Part shown: piece by piece, positions 1-7,301 of the stretch
How the letters are laid out: the number at the start of each line of letters is the position of its first letter
Position numbering within the stretch: the stretch's first letter is position 1
Assembly (NCBI GenBank): GCA_947302045.1
Contig: CAMYUQ010000010.1
Coordinates: 1 to 32,290, forward strand
Reading direction: 5' to 3'
Origin: an uncultured Clostridia bacterium
Lineage (GTDB): Bacteria > Bacillota > Clostridia > Oscillospirales > CAG-272
Length of the DNA stretch: 32,290 nt
Translations under genes and position numbers: made by a program
The notes under the pieces: model-generated
Database searches by the model: none
The model's input: only the letters and a program-made list of their open reading frames with translations
What the model was told of the DNA's origin: nothing

Positions 1-480
1 GGGCGTTTTGGAATCGAGCGCCTCGCCGGTATAGGAGCAGAACGCGGTGGGAATGTAGAGTGTTCCGTCCTTGACGAAGGCATAGGAACCGGGATCCCAC
101 GCGGTGTAACCTCTCGCCTCAAAGGTCGCGCGCAGACCGCCGGACGGGAAAGAAGAGGCGTCGGATTCGCCCTTCACCAGCTCTTTGCCGGAAAACTCCA
201 TCACCACGCGGCAGGGGCCGACCGGGGAAATGAAAGCGTCGTGCTTTTCCGCGGTGATGCCGGTCAGCGGCTGGAACCAGTGGGTATAGTGCGTCGCGCC
301 CTTTTCCACCGCCCAGTCCTTCATGGCGTTTGCCACAACGTCGGCGATCGAGGGGTCGATCGGCTTTCCTTTCCCCATGGTGCGTGAAAGAGATTTATAA
401 ACGTCCTTCGGCAGCCGTTCGCGCATAACGTCGTCGCCGAACACCATGCAGCCGAACAGTTCCGGAATATTCTTGGACAT
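1..480 (-). CDS. Glutamine synthetase type III, N-terminal part (runs off window start)
   Basis: The reverse strand from 480 down to the window edge encodes 160 residues with no stop, starting [19 protein letters not shown]. The stretches [28 protein letters not shown] and EKHDAFISP are hallmarks of the N-terminal region of type III glutamine synthetase (GSIII/GlnN), which makes glutamine from glutamate, ammonia and ATP in the cytoplasm as a large double-ring oligomer. The catalytic C-terminal part lies outside the window. The ATG at 480 is chosen because an AAAGGAG ribosome binding site sits 9 bases upstream; an in-frame ATG eight codons earlier has no such site. A consensus promoter lies just upstream (514-542). 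The family assignment is firm; whether this is the cell's main glutamine synthetase cannot be seen. Confidence 0.93.
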   Translation of the reverse strand, partial: MSKNIPELFGCMVFGDDVMRERLPKDVYKSLSRTMGKGKPIDPSIADVVANAMKDWAVEKGATHYTHWFQPLTGITAEKHDAFISPVGPCRVVMEFSGKELVKGESDASSFPSGGLRATFEARGYTAWDPGSYAFVKDGTLYIPTAFCSYTGEALDSKTP

Positions 481-513
481 ATCGGAAGCTCCTTTTCTCT
501 TCATATTTCCTCC

Positions 514-542
514 ATTATATCGCAACCGGGCGGTTTTGTCAA
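514..542 (-). promoter_or_regulatory. Promoter of the type III glutamine synthetase gene
   Basis: On the minus strand a perfect -35 TTGACA (537-542) is separated by 17 bases from a perfect -10 TATAAT (514-519). The gene starts at 480, so the leader is short and holds little beyond the ribosome binding site. Confidence 0.85.
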
Positions 543-593
543 GACGCTGACCCCGACAAACGCAAAAAACTTCTTTCCCTGCCGGGCTTTCTC

Positions 594-622
594 TTGACTT
601 TTGCCGCAAAAAGTGCTATCAT
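594..622 (+). promoter_or_regulatory. Promoter of the RNHCP gene
   Basis: TTGACT (594-599), a 17-base spacer and TATCAT (617-622), with a TG one base upstream of the -10 (extended -10). It drives the gene starting at 654 and is divergent from the glutamine synthetase promoter. Confidence 0.7.
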
Positions 623-653
623 GTAGGAAAGTGCGGAATGGACGGAGGAACGG

Positions 654-983
654 ATGGAAACCAAACGATTCGTAAAAAACGACAGCGGATTTCTCTGCGT
701 GCATTGCGGCAGGCAGGTGGAGCCGCTCGGATATTCCTCCCGCAACCACTGTCCGTTCTGTCTGTGGTCGCTTCACGTGGACAATCTGCCGGGAGACCGC
801 GCGAACCCCTGCGGCGGCGCGATGGAGCCGATCGGGGTGGAGATCAGCCCGAAAAAAGGGTTCGTGATCCTGCACCGGTGCACGGTTTGCGGCGAGATCC
901 GCCGCAACAAGGCGGCTCCCGACGCGCAGGTGCAGCCCGACAATCGAGCCCTGCTCATCCGCCTCACGGCAGCGGGAAAATAA
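654..983 (+). CDS. RNHCP domain zinc-binding protein
   Basis: A 109-residue cytoplasmic protein. The sequence RNHCPFCLWSLHVD (residues 30-43) is the defining motif of the RNHCP family. Three CxxC pairs are visible (Cys15/18, Cys33/36, Cys76/79), which suggests a zinc-stabilised small domain. The family has no established biochemical function; it recurs as a small stand-alone protein in Firmicutes and Actinobacteria. The start is set by GGAGG at 644-648, five bases before the ATG. The gene has its own promoter and is separated by 110 bases from the DJ-1 gene downstream, so the two may or may not be co-transcribed. Assignment to the family is secure; the role is unknown. Confidence 0.88.
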   Translation: METKRFVKNDSGFLCVHCGRQVEPLGYSSRNHCPFCLWSLHVDNLPGDRANPCGGAMEPIGVEISPKKGFVILHRCTVCGEIRRNKAAPDAQVQPDNRALLIRLTAAGK

Positions 984-1030
984 GAAGTAAGAGTGAAGAA
1001 GTTGAAAGTTGTGGGGAAGGAACGCGGTAT

Positions 1031-1043
1031 GCGCTCGCTCACG
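1031..1043 (+). repeat. Solitary end-like sequence of the dispersed hairpin element
   Basis: GCGCTCGCTCACG differs at one position from the 13-base end GCACTCGCTCACG shared by the elements at 3301 and 13658. The rest of the 984-1093 gap holds no element body. It may be a relic or a chance match. Confidence 0.35.
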
Positions 1044-1093
1044 CAATGACGGGATGTTTGTGTAAACATGGATAACAGAAAGGGAGATGTGCG

Positions 1094-1636
1094 ATGATTT
1101 ACCTGTTTTTGGCGAACGGATTTGAAGAAGTGGAGGCATTGGCGCCGCTGGATCTTTTGCGCAGAGCCGGAAGAGAGGTCACGACCGTTGCCGTCGGCAG
1201 TCAGGATCTTGTCATCGGAGCGCACGGGATCCCCGTGCAGGCGGATATTCCCGAAGAACTTTTCCGCGATCCCGCCCCCGAAGCCGTCATTCTGCCCGGC
1301 GGAATGCCCGGCGCGAAAAATCTCGACAACTCCAAAACCGTTGACGCCGCGCTCCGTGCCTGCCGGGGAGCGAACGGACTGATCGCCGCCATCTGCGCCG
1401 CGCCCATGATCCCCGGAAAGCGCGGATTTCTCGACGGCAAACGCGCGACCTGCTTTCCCGGATTTGAAAACGATCTCCGGGGCGCGATCCTCTCGCGCGA
1501 AAAAGTGGTGCGGGACGGAAACCTCATCACGGCGGCAGGCATGGGCGTCGCCATGGAATTCGGACTTGCTCTTGTCTCCTATTTCTGCGGAGAAAAGCAG
1601 GCAAAAGATCTGGCTCACGCCGTTCAGATGAAGTGA
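1094..1636 (+). CDS. DJ-1/PfpI family protein (class I glutamine amidotransferase-like fold)
   Basis: A 180-residue protein of typical DJ-1 length. The nucleophile-elbow cysteine is Cys101 in AAICAAP, matching Cys106 of human DJ-1, and the partner glutamate is Glu14 in NGFEEVE, matching Glu18. ILPGGMPGAKNL is the conserved segment before the elbow. Members such as YajL and DJ-1 have been linked to oxidative-stress protection and to glyoxalase or deglycase activities, which remain debated; the exact reaction here is not determined by sequence. The start is set by AAAGGGAG shortly before the ATG at 1094. Its stop and the next start (1638) are separated by a single base, so the following gene is probably translationally coupled. 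Confidence 0.9.
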   Translation: MIYLFLANGFEEVEALAPLDLLRRAGREVTTVAVGSQDLVIGAHGIPVQADIPEELFRDPAPEAVILPGGMPGAKNLDNSKTVDAALRACRGANGLIAAICAAPMIPGKRGFLDGKRATCFPGFENDLRGAILSREKVVRDGNLITAAGMGVAMEFGLALVSYFCGEKQAKDLAHAVQMK

Positions 1637-1637
1637 T

Positions 1638-3251
1638 ATGACAAAACAGGATCTGCGTGCAAAACTGAAAAAGAACCGGGATTCCCTGCCGCGCGAGATT
1701 CGGGAAAAGCTCGAACGTCATATTCTGGAACGTCTGCTGCGGCTGGATATTTGTAAAAGCGCGTCCGGCTTTCTGCTCTACGCTCCGGTCGGTTCTGAGA
1801 TTAACGTCATGCCGCTGGCGCGCGTTGCCGCAAGATGGGGGATTCCGGTTGGATTTCCGGTCTGCGATCCGGCTACCAAAACGCTTACCTTCCGCGTGCT
1901 GGAACCCCGTGCCGCCATGGAGCGCGGCGCATACGGCATTCCGGTACCGCCTGCCGACGCTCCCATTTTCGTTCCCGATGAAAAAACGCTCTGCGTCGTT
2001 CCGGCGCTCGGATACGACCGGAATTTTCACCGGATCGGTTCGGGAGGCGGCTACTACGACCGTTTTCTGGAAAAATTTCCCGGCGCAACGGTCGGATTGA
2101 CCTTTGAAAAATGGATCCTCGAAACGACTTACCCGGAAGAGCACGACCGACCAGTCGCCTGCCTCGTAACCGAGTCCGATGTGCATATAAATCCTGATTT
2201 TGGGGTACGTGTATCGATATTTTCGCAAAATCCGGAGGAAAACGCGGAAAAAGAGGACCTTCCTCCAAAGGATGATCAAAAGGAGGACGAGCCGCGGAAG
2301 AAACCGGAAAAGAAGCCCTTGCGCACCGCCGGAAAGCCGCGTGTAAAAGGGCCTGCAACGCTTCTGGCGGCGGTATTTTTCCTGCTTCTTCTGTCGGCCG
2401 GTCTGCAACCGCTCTTTACCGGACGTGCCGCCGAGGGATTTGCGGTCATATTGATGCAGATAACCGTATTTTTGATACCGTGTATCGTTTATTTGCGTTT
2501 TCGGGGTGCAAATTTCAGGTCGTCCCTGCGCTTGCGCGGCTTTCGACCGATCCGATTATGGTTTCTGTTCTGTCTGTTCGTCGTGATGGTATCCGGAAGT
2601 TTGCTTGCAAGCATCCTGACCGGCGGAATTTCCTCGCTTGCGGGTAATTTTACGCTTTACGAAACCTTTACAGCGCGTTCAAACGGGCAGTTTTTGCAGA
2701 CCGTGTATCTTTTATTCGCTTATGTGATCCTGCCGAGTGTTGGGGAGGAGTTGCTTTTCCGTGGGATCCTCTTCGCCGAATTCAAAACCTGGGGCGTGGG
2801 CATTTCCCTGCTTCTGACTTCCCTGCTCTTTTCGATGATGCATTTTTCCTTCCCCCTGTTGCTTTCCTATTTATTGTTGGGATTTCTGTTGGGGTTTGCG
2901 CGCTATGCGCTGGACAGTCTGTTAGCGCCGTTGCTCCTGCATTTGGCGTACAATCTCTTTGCATTGTACGGGCGCGGATTTCTCTCCACCTTTTACGTCA
3001 ACGCAAGCGGAAACGATATTTTCATCTTCCTGCTCGGCGTGCTGTTTTTGCTCTTTGCGGCGTTTGCGGCAGGGGAAGCGCGTAAATTTTACCATTTACG
3101 GGCAAAAGTCGGAACGCCGTCGGATGATACGGTGGCGGCGCCGCTTCGGGAATATCCGCGACGGATCTTTGCGGCAACAGCCTCCCCCGCAACGGTGGTG
3201 GTACTGCTCCTGTGGCTGATCCTCTCGATCCTTCATGCCGTAAAAATGTAA
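1638..3251 (+). CDS. Fusion protein: 5-formyltetrahydrofolate cyclo-ligase + CPBP family intramembrane protease
   Basis: One uninterrupted frame of 537 residues carries two unrelated domains. Residues 1-190 are a complete 5-formyl-THF cyclo-ligase (YgfA/MTHFS): an N-terminal basic helix, YAPVGSEINV (48-57) and the signature GSGGGYYDRFL (134-144). This enzyme uses ATP to convert 5-formyl-THF to 5,10-methenyl-THF. Residues 195-235 are a charged Glu/Lys/Pro linker. Residues 238-537 are a multi-pass membrane domain with the CPBP/Abi motifs EELLFRG (370-376), His402 in MMHFSF and His435 in LLHLAYN, the predicted metal-binding residues of CAAX-type prenyl proteases and bacteriocin-immunity proteins. 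The start lies one base after the DJ-1 stop. The cyclo-ligase would face the cytoplasm, tethered to the membrane. Both domains look intact. No start with a strong ribosome binding site is apparent at the junction, so a true fusion is favoured over two genes. Confidence 0.88.
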   Translation: MTKQDLRAKLKKNRDSLPREIREKLERHILERLLRLDICKSASGFLLYAPVGSEINVMPLARVAARWGIPVGFPVCDPATKTLTFRVLEPRAAMERGAYGIPVPPADAPIFVPDEKTLCVVPALGYDRNFHRIGSGGGYYDRFLEKFPGATVGLTFEKWILETTYPEEHDRPVACLVTESDVHINPDFGVRVSIFSQNPEENAEKEDLPPKDDQKEDEPRKKPEKKPLRTAGKPRVKGPATLLAAVFFLLLLSAGLQPLFTGRAAEGFAVILMQITVFLIPCIVYLRFRGANFRSSLRLRGFRPIRLWFLFCLFVVMVSGSLLASILTGGISSLAGNFTLYETFTARSNGQFLQTVYLLFAYVILPSVGEELLFRGILFAEFKTWGVGISLLLTSLLFSMMHFSFPLLLSYLLLGFLLGFARYALDSLLAPLLLHLAYNLFALYGRGFLSTFYVNASGNDIFIFLLGVLFLLFAAFAAGEARKFYHLRAKVGTPSDDTVAAPLREYPRRIFAATASPATVVVLLLWLILSILHAVKM

Positions 3252-3300
3252 TATTTAGAGATAGACTAATTCTAAACTGTATCTATTTGTATCGCTGAAA

Positions 3301-3509
3301 GCACTCGCTCACGCCTTGACGGCAAGTTTTCGCCGTAGCCTTTTTCAAAAGGCGACCGGGGGAAAGGGGCGGAGCCCCTCGAACTATTCGCGACAAAGGC
3401 GCGAACAAAAAGCGCGTTTTGATTCGCGCTCCGCGCGAAAGAAAAATAGTTCCACTTTTTTTGAAAAAAAGTGGAGCAAAAAACTTTCCGGATTTGCCAT
3501 AACGAGTGC
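3301..3509 (+). repeat. Dispersed multi-hairpin element, copy 1 (fills the gap before mnmG)
   Basis: This 209-base unit occupies most of the 315-base gap between the fusion gene and mnmG. It starts GCACTCGCTCACG (3301-3313) and ends AACGAGTGC (3501-3509), so its ends are inverted. Inside are successive hairpins: GTAGCC...GGCGAC (3335-3355), AGGGGC/GCCCCT (3365-3379), TTCGCG/CGCGAA (3387-3405), CGCGC/GCGCG (3425-3436) and TCCAC/GTGGA around a T-run and an A-run (3451-3475). The right part, GCAAAAAACTTTCCGG (3476-3491), is identical to the corresponding arm of copy 2 read in reverse complement. The centre differs from copies 2 and 3 and lacks their TTGCCGCC stem. The last hairpin could also terminate transcription. 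No coding potential is recognised. Confidence 0.75.
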
Positions 3510-3566
3510 GTATTGCGTTGCAAAGATCTATGCCGTTTTGTTATCTGTTTGATTGAAGGAGAAAAA

Positions 3567-5438
3567 ATGCGAACCTCGATTGCTGTGATCGGCGCCGGTC
3601 ATGCCGGGATCGAGGCGGCGTTGGCCTCGGCAAGACTCGGGGTCGATACCGTCCTTTTTACCATGTCCCTGGATTCCCTTGCCAATATGCCCTGCAATCC
3701 CTCTATCGGCGGCACTGCCAAGGGACACCTCGTTTATGAAATCGACGCGCTCGGCGGTGAAATGGGCTACGCGGCTGACCGCGTAACCCTCCAATCCCGT
3801 ACCCTCAACGCCGGGAAAGGAGCCGCCGTCCAAAGCAAACGCGTCCAGGCGGACCGAAAAAAATACCATCAGATCATGAAAGAAACGGTGGAACAAACGC
3901 CGAATCTCCGTTTGGTGCAGGCCGAGATCGTCTCGATTCAGACGATTCCTGCCGAAAACTCCACCCAAAAGATCTGCTCGGTTACCACAAAACTCGGCGA
4001 GGTCTGGGAATGTGACGCCGCCGTCATCGCAACCGGAACCTACCTCTCCGGTGAAGTTTTCGTCGGCAACGTCAATTATCCCTCCGGACCCGATCACGCG
4101 CTTCCCTCGGTCGGTCTTTCGGATTCGCTCCGTTCGATCGGCGTCAAACTTGTCCGTTTCAAAACCGGAACGCCTGTGCGTGTGCAGAAAAGCAGTATCG
4201 ACTTCTCGAAATTGGAATGTCAGCCCGGAGAGGAGCCGATCCACCCGTATAGCGTCCGCACGCCGTCAGGATCGTTCGATCGCAAGGAGCAAACGCCTTG
4301 CCATATCGTTTATACCAACGCAGAAACTCACCGTGTGATCCTGCAAAATATCAAGCGAAGCGCCCTCTATTCCGGCAAAATTCACGGAACAGGGCCGCGC
4401 TATTGTCCCTCGATCGAGGACAAGCTCGTCCGGTTTGCTGACAAGGAACGGCATCAGCTTTTTGTTGAGCCGATGGGAGAAAATACAGGAGAGATGTACC
4501 TGCAAGGGTTTTCCACCTCTTTGCCGGTTGACGTGCAGCGGGAAATGCTGCATACACTGCCCGGATTTGAGCACGCGGAGATCATGCGCTACGCCTACGC
4601 CATCGAATACGATTGTGCCGACCCCACGCAGATGGACGCGACGCTGGAATTCAAAAAGGTAAAAGGACTTTACGGTGCCGGGCAATTCAACGGTACTTCC
4701 GGATACGAGGAGGCGGCGGCACAGGGGCTTATCGCCGGAATCAACGCGGCGTGCAGGATCCTGGGGAAAGAACCGGTCATCCTCTCCCGTACCGAGAGCT
4801 ATATCGGCACTCTGATCGACGATCTGGTCACCAAAGGGACCAACGAGCCCTACCGGATGATGACCTCCCGGTCGGAATACCGGTTGCTCCTGCGGCAGGA
4901 TAACGCCGACGCGCGCCTGACGCCGATCGGCTATAAGATCGGTCTGATCCCGCAGGACCGCTACGATCGGTTTCTTGCAAAACAGGCAGCTCTTTCTGCC
5001 GAAAAAGAACGGTTGGAGTCCACCCATCTCTCTCCTGACGTTGCGAATCCGTTTCTGGAATCCTGCGGCGAAACAGGGCTGAAATCAGGCGCGTCGCTTG
5101 CCGACTTGCTCCGTCGACCTGCCGTTTCCTACGCGGAATTGGCAAAAATTGATCCAAACCGTCCAAAATTGCCGTTTGATTCCTGCATGACGATCGAATA
5201 TGACGTCAAATACGCCGGATACGTTGCCAGACAGCTGGCGGAAGTACAGCGACAAAGACGTTTAGAGGAAAAGAAACTGCCGGACGGGCTGAATTACAAG
5301 GAGATCAAGGGGTTGCGGATCGAAGCGGCTCAAAAATTGGACGCGATCCGGCCGCGCACAGTCGGGCAGGCGTCACGGATCAGCGGTGTGAACCCTGCCG
5401 ATATTTCGGTACTGTTGATTTATTTAGGGATCCACTGA
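3567..5438 (+). CDS. mnmG: tRNA uridine-5-carboxymethylaminomethyl(34) synthesis enzyme MnmG (GidA)
   Basis: A 623-residue protein of normal MnmG length. The N-terminal FAD-binding signature VIGAGHAGIEAA lies at residues 7-18, followed by CNPSIGGTAKGH and, in the C-terminal half, GTSGYEEAAAQGL. With MnmE it installs the cmnm5 or nm5 group on U34 of tRNAs reading split codon boxes, using FAD and methylene-THF. The start is the ATG at 3567, preceded by AAGGAG at 3556-3561; the frame extends upstream to 3471 but that part lies inside the repeat element. rsmG follows after 23 bases, the usual gid arrangement near the replication origin. mnmE, which often precedes it, is not in the window. Confidence 0.97.
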   Translation: MRTSIAVIGAGHAGIEAALASARLGVDTVLFTMSLDSLANMPCNPSIGGTAKGHLVYEIDALGGEMGYAADRVTLQSRTLNAGKGAAVQSKRVQADRKKYHQIMKETVEQTPNLRLVQAEIVSIQTIPAENSTQKICSVTTKLGEVWECDAAVIATGTYLSGEVFVGNVNYPSGPDHALPSVGLSDSLRSIGVKLVRFKTGTPVRVQKSSIDFSKLECQPGEEPIHPYSVRTPSGSFDRKEQTPCHIVYTNAETHRVILQNIKRSALYSGKIHGTGPRYCPSIEDKLVRFADKERHQLFVEPMGENTGEMYLQGFSTSLPVDVQREMLHTLPGFEHAEIMRYAYAIEYDCADPTQMDATLEFKKVKGLYGAGQFNGTSGYEEAAAQGLIAGINAACRILGKEPVILSRTESYIGTLIDDLVTKGTNEPYRMMTSRSEYRLLLRQDNADARLTPIGYKIGLIPQDRYDRFLAKQAALSAEKERLESTHLSPDVANPFLESCGETGLKSGASLADLLRRPAVSYAELAKIDPNRPKLPFDSCMTIEYDVKYAGYVARQLAEVQRQRRLEEKKLPDGLNYKEIKGLRIEAAQKLDAIRPRTVGQASRISGVNPADISVLLIYLGIH

Positions 5439-5461
5439 CACGGGGAAAGGAGCACGCCGTT

Positions 5462-6205
5462 ATGGAAGAACCAACATTTACGGAGCTGTTTGAGGATGTT
5501 TTCCGCAAAAACGGGCTGGAACAGTATCTGGAACCCGAAAAAAAGCAGTTGTTTGCAAAATTTACGGGCCTTTTTCTGCAAGCAAGCTGCGAGCAGAATC
5601 TGACGGCAATTCGGGATCTGCCCGGGATCGTATGCAAACACTATGCGGACTGTCTCTTAGGCGCACACCTTTTCCCGGCAAATGCCTCGGTACTCGACGT
5701 CGGATGCGGCGGCGGATTTCCGACATTGCCGCTTGCGATCGCGCGTCCGGATCTGCAAATAACGGCGCTGGACAGCACACAGAAGAAAATTTCCTTTGTG
5801 GAAAAAGCCGTTAAGGAATTGGGGCTGCAAAATGTTCGGGCGGTTTGCGCAAGAGTCGAGGAGGAAGGATGCAGACCGTTTCGGGAATCTTTTGACGTTG
5901 TAACGGCGCGGGCAGTGGCAAATTTGCGAGTTTTAAGCGAACTGACCTTACCGTTTGTGAAAATCGGCGGACTTTTCATCAGTATGAAGGGGTCGCAGGG
6001 GCAGGAAGAGTTGGAAGAAGCGAAGAATGCGATTGCTAAATTAGGCGGAATAGCAGAGCAAATCGTGCAGAAAGAGCTGATTTGCGTCGGAGAAGGCGTG
6101 ACAGAGTCGCGTGAGGCAAGAATGTGGATTCAGATCCGTAAAATTGCGCACACACCCGAAAAATATCCGCGTAGCTACGCAGCGATCAAGAAAGGTTTCA
6201 CGTGA
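5462..6205 (+). CDS. rsmG: 16S rRNA (guanine527-N7)-methyltransferase RsmG (GidB)
   Basis: A 247-residue SAM-dependent methyltransferase. The SAM-binding motif DVGCGGGFPTLPLAIARP begins at residue 79; the upstream QNLTAIRD and the downstream VTARAVANLRVLSEL segment are typical of the family. It methylates N7 of G527 in 16S rRNA; loss of RsmG gives low-level streptomycin resistance in other bacteria. The start is supported by AAAGGAG at 5446-5452. It forms an operon with mnmG. Its last codons (TTC ACG TGA) lie inside a parS-like site, so the stop codon is part of a ParB-binding sequence. Confidence 0.96.
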   Translation: MEEPTFTELFEDVFRKNGLEQYLEPEKKQLFAKFTGLFLQASCEQNLTAIRDLPGIVCKHYADCLLGAHLFPANASVLDVGCGGGFPTLPLAIARPDLQITALDSTQKKISFVEKAVKELGLQNVRAVCARVEEEGCRPFRESFDVVTARAVANLRVLSELTLPFVKIGGLFISMKGSQGQEELEEAKNAIAKLGGIAEQIVQKELICVGEGVTESREARMWIQIRKIAHTPEKYPRSYAAIKKGFT

Positions 6206-6209
6206 AACA
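6194..6209. promoter_or_regulatory. parS site 1 (15/16 match, overlaps rsmG stop)
   Basis: The sequence GGTTTCACGTGAAACA matches the consensus parS TGTTTCACGTGAAACA at all but the first base. It is a predicted ParB loading site for chromosome segregation. It overlaps the last three codons of rsmG including the stop at 6203-6205. Confidence 0.85.
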
Positions 6210-6244
6210 TTCAAAAAACCGTCTTTGCCTATAAAAGCACAATA

Positions 6245-6276
6245 AAAAACGCCGGCTTTGAAAGACGGCGTTTTTT
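6245..6276 (+). terminator. Rho-independent terminator after rsmG
   Basis: A hairpin with AACGCCG (6248-6254) pairing with CGGCGTT (6266-6272), followed by a run of T and preceded by a run of A, 40 bases after the rsmG stop. It would separate the mnmG-rsmG transcript from parA, which has its own promoter. Confidence 0.85.
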
Positions 6277-6318
6277 AATCAAGCAAGCTCACGGTTGATT
6301 TTGGGTTGATAAATGCAA

Positions 6319-6334
6319 TGTTTCACGTGAAACA
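6319..6334. promoter_or_regulatory. parS site 2 (perfect consensus)
   Basis: TGTTTCACGTGAAACA, a perfect match to the Bacillus-type parS consensus. The palindrome extends to 26 bases (6314-6339), making this the strongest candidate of the three sites for ParB nucleation. It lies upstream of the parA promoter. Confidence 0.95.
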
Positions 6335-6368
6335 TTGCAGATTTTTTTGATAAAATTGCAGGAAAAAC

Positions 6369-6397
6369 TTGTATTTTTCAATCTGCTGTGTTATAAT
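6369..6397 (+). promoter_or_regulatory. parA promoter
   Basis: TTGTAT (6369-6374), a 17-base spacer and TATAAT (6392-6397) with an extended TG element directly before the -10. It sits 35 bases downstream of parS site 2, so ParB spreading from that site could affect it (inference). Confidence 0.8.
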
Positions 6398-6439
6398 AAT
6401 GTAGCAAGCAAGTGATTCTGAACGAAAGGAACTCGTACT

Positions 6440-7195
6440 ATGGGAAAAATTATCTCCTTTGTCAACCAAAAAGGCGGCGTCGGAAAGACGACTTCCGCCA
6501 TTAACATCGCCGCATCCCTCGGCATTCTCGGTTATCGTGTTCTGGTGATCGACCTTGACCCCCAGGGCAACGCAACCAGCGGATTGGGCGTTCTCAAACG
6601 CAATCTCAAGCTGACCGCGACCGACCTGCTCACGAGCGATACGCCGGCTTCCGAGGTCATTTTGCAGACGGAATTTGAAAATCTTTCGATCATTCCCTCC
6701 AACCGGATGCTCGCCGGGGCGGAACATGAACTGCAAAACGAGGATTTTACCGTCCTGCGCACAAAAATCACGCCGGTAAAAGGTCAGTTTGATTACATCA
6801 TTATCGACTGCGCACCCTCGCTCGGAATGCTCTCCGCAAACGCGCTTACCGCCAGCGACGGCGTAGTGATCCCCATGCAATGCGAATTTTTCGCGCTTGA
6901 AGGGCTTTCTCAGCTCATGGCAACCATTTCTCAGATCAAAAAGATCAGCAATCCTGATCTTTCCATCACCGGGATCCTGATCACCATGTATAACAGCCGG
7001 CTCTTCCTCTCCACGCAGGTCATCAATGAGCTTCGGAAGCATTATCAGGACAAAATTTTTGAAACGCCCATCTCCCGGAACGTGAAAGCGGCGGAAGCGC
7101 CTGGATTCGGAAAACCGGTCTACTACCACGAAAAGAGCGCACGTGCGTCCAAAGAATATATGAACGTTGCAAAAGAACTGGCGGAACGCATCTGA
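6440..7195 (+). CDS. parA: Chromosome partitioning ATPase ParA (Soj)
   Basis: A 251-residue ParA/MinD-family ATPase. The deviant Walker A motif KGGVGKTT lies at residues 11-18, the switch segment VIDLDPQGNATSG follows, and IIDCAPSLGMLSANAL is the A' / Walker B region. ParA dimerises on ATP, binds DNA non-specifically and works with ParB-parS to move origins; in Bacillus it also acts on DnaA. Start: AAAGGA at 6425-6430 before ATG 6440, with its own promoter upstream. Together with parB, rsmG and mnmG this is the classic origin-proximal gene order. Confidence 0.97.
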   Translation: MGKIISFVNQKGGVGKTTSAINIAASLGILGYRVLVIDLDPQGNATSGLGVLKRNLKLTATDLLTSDTPASEVILQTEFENLSIIPSNRMLAGAEHELQNEDFTVLRTKITPVKGQFDYIIIDCAPSLGMLSANALTASDGVVIPMQCEFFALEGLSQLMATISQIKKISNPDLSITGILITMYNSRLFLSTQVINELRKHYQDKIFETPISRNVKAAEAPGFGKPVYYHEKSARASKEYMNVAKELAERI

Positions 7196-7245
7196 CCTTC
7201 ACAAACTGCGACGCAAACGTTGAAATCGAAGGCAAGCTTACCCCA

Positions 7246-7261
7246 TGTTTCACGTGAAACA
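7246..7261. promoter_or_regulatory. parS site 3 (perfect consensus, parA-parB gap)
   Basis: TGTTTCACGTGAAACA in the 106-base gap between parA and parB. Because it is preceded by A, it contains an ATG that reads MFHVKH in frame with parB. That ATG lacks a ribosome binding site and is best seen as a by-product of the parS sequence. Confidence 0.95.
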
Positions 7262-7301
7262 TTCTATTTTGGCTGAAATTGAATTTGAAAGGAAGAAGAA
7301 A

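Noticed and set aside
3471..3566. N-terminal extension of MnmG from the upstream in-frame ATG
   Set aside because: The added residues come from the repeat element, and the conserved MnmG start with AAGGAG is at 3567.
7245..7301. ATG at 7245 as parB start, giving the N-terminus MFHVKH
   Set aside because: The peptide is the translation of parS site 3, there is no ribosome binding site, and a conserved ParB N-terminus with a good site starts at 7302.
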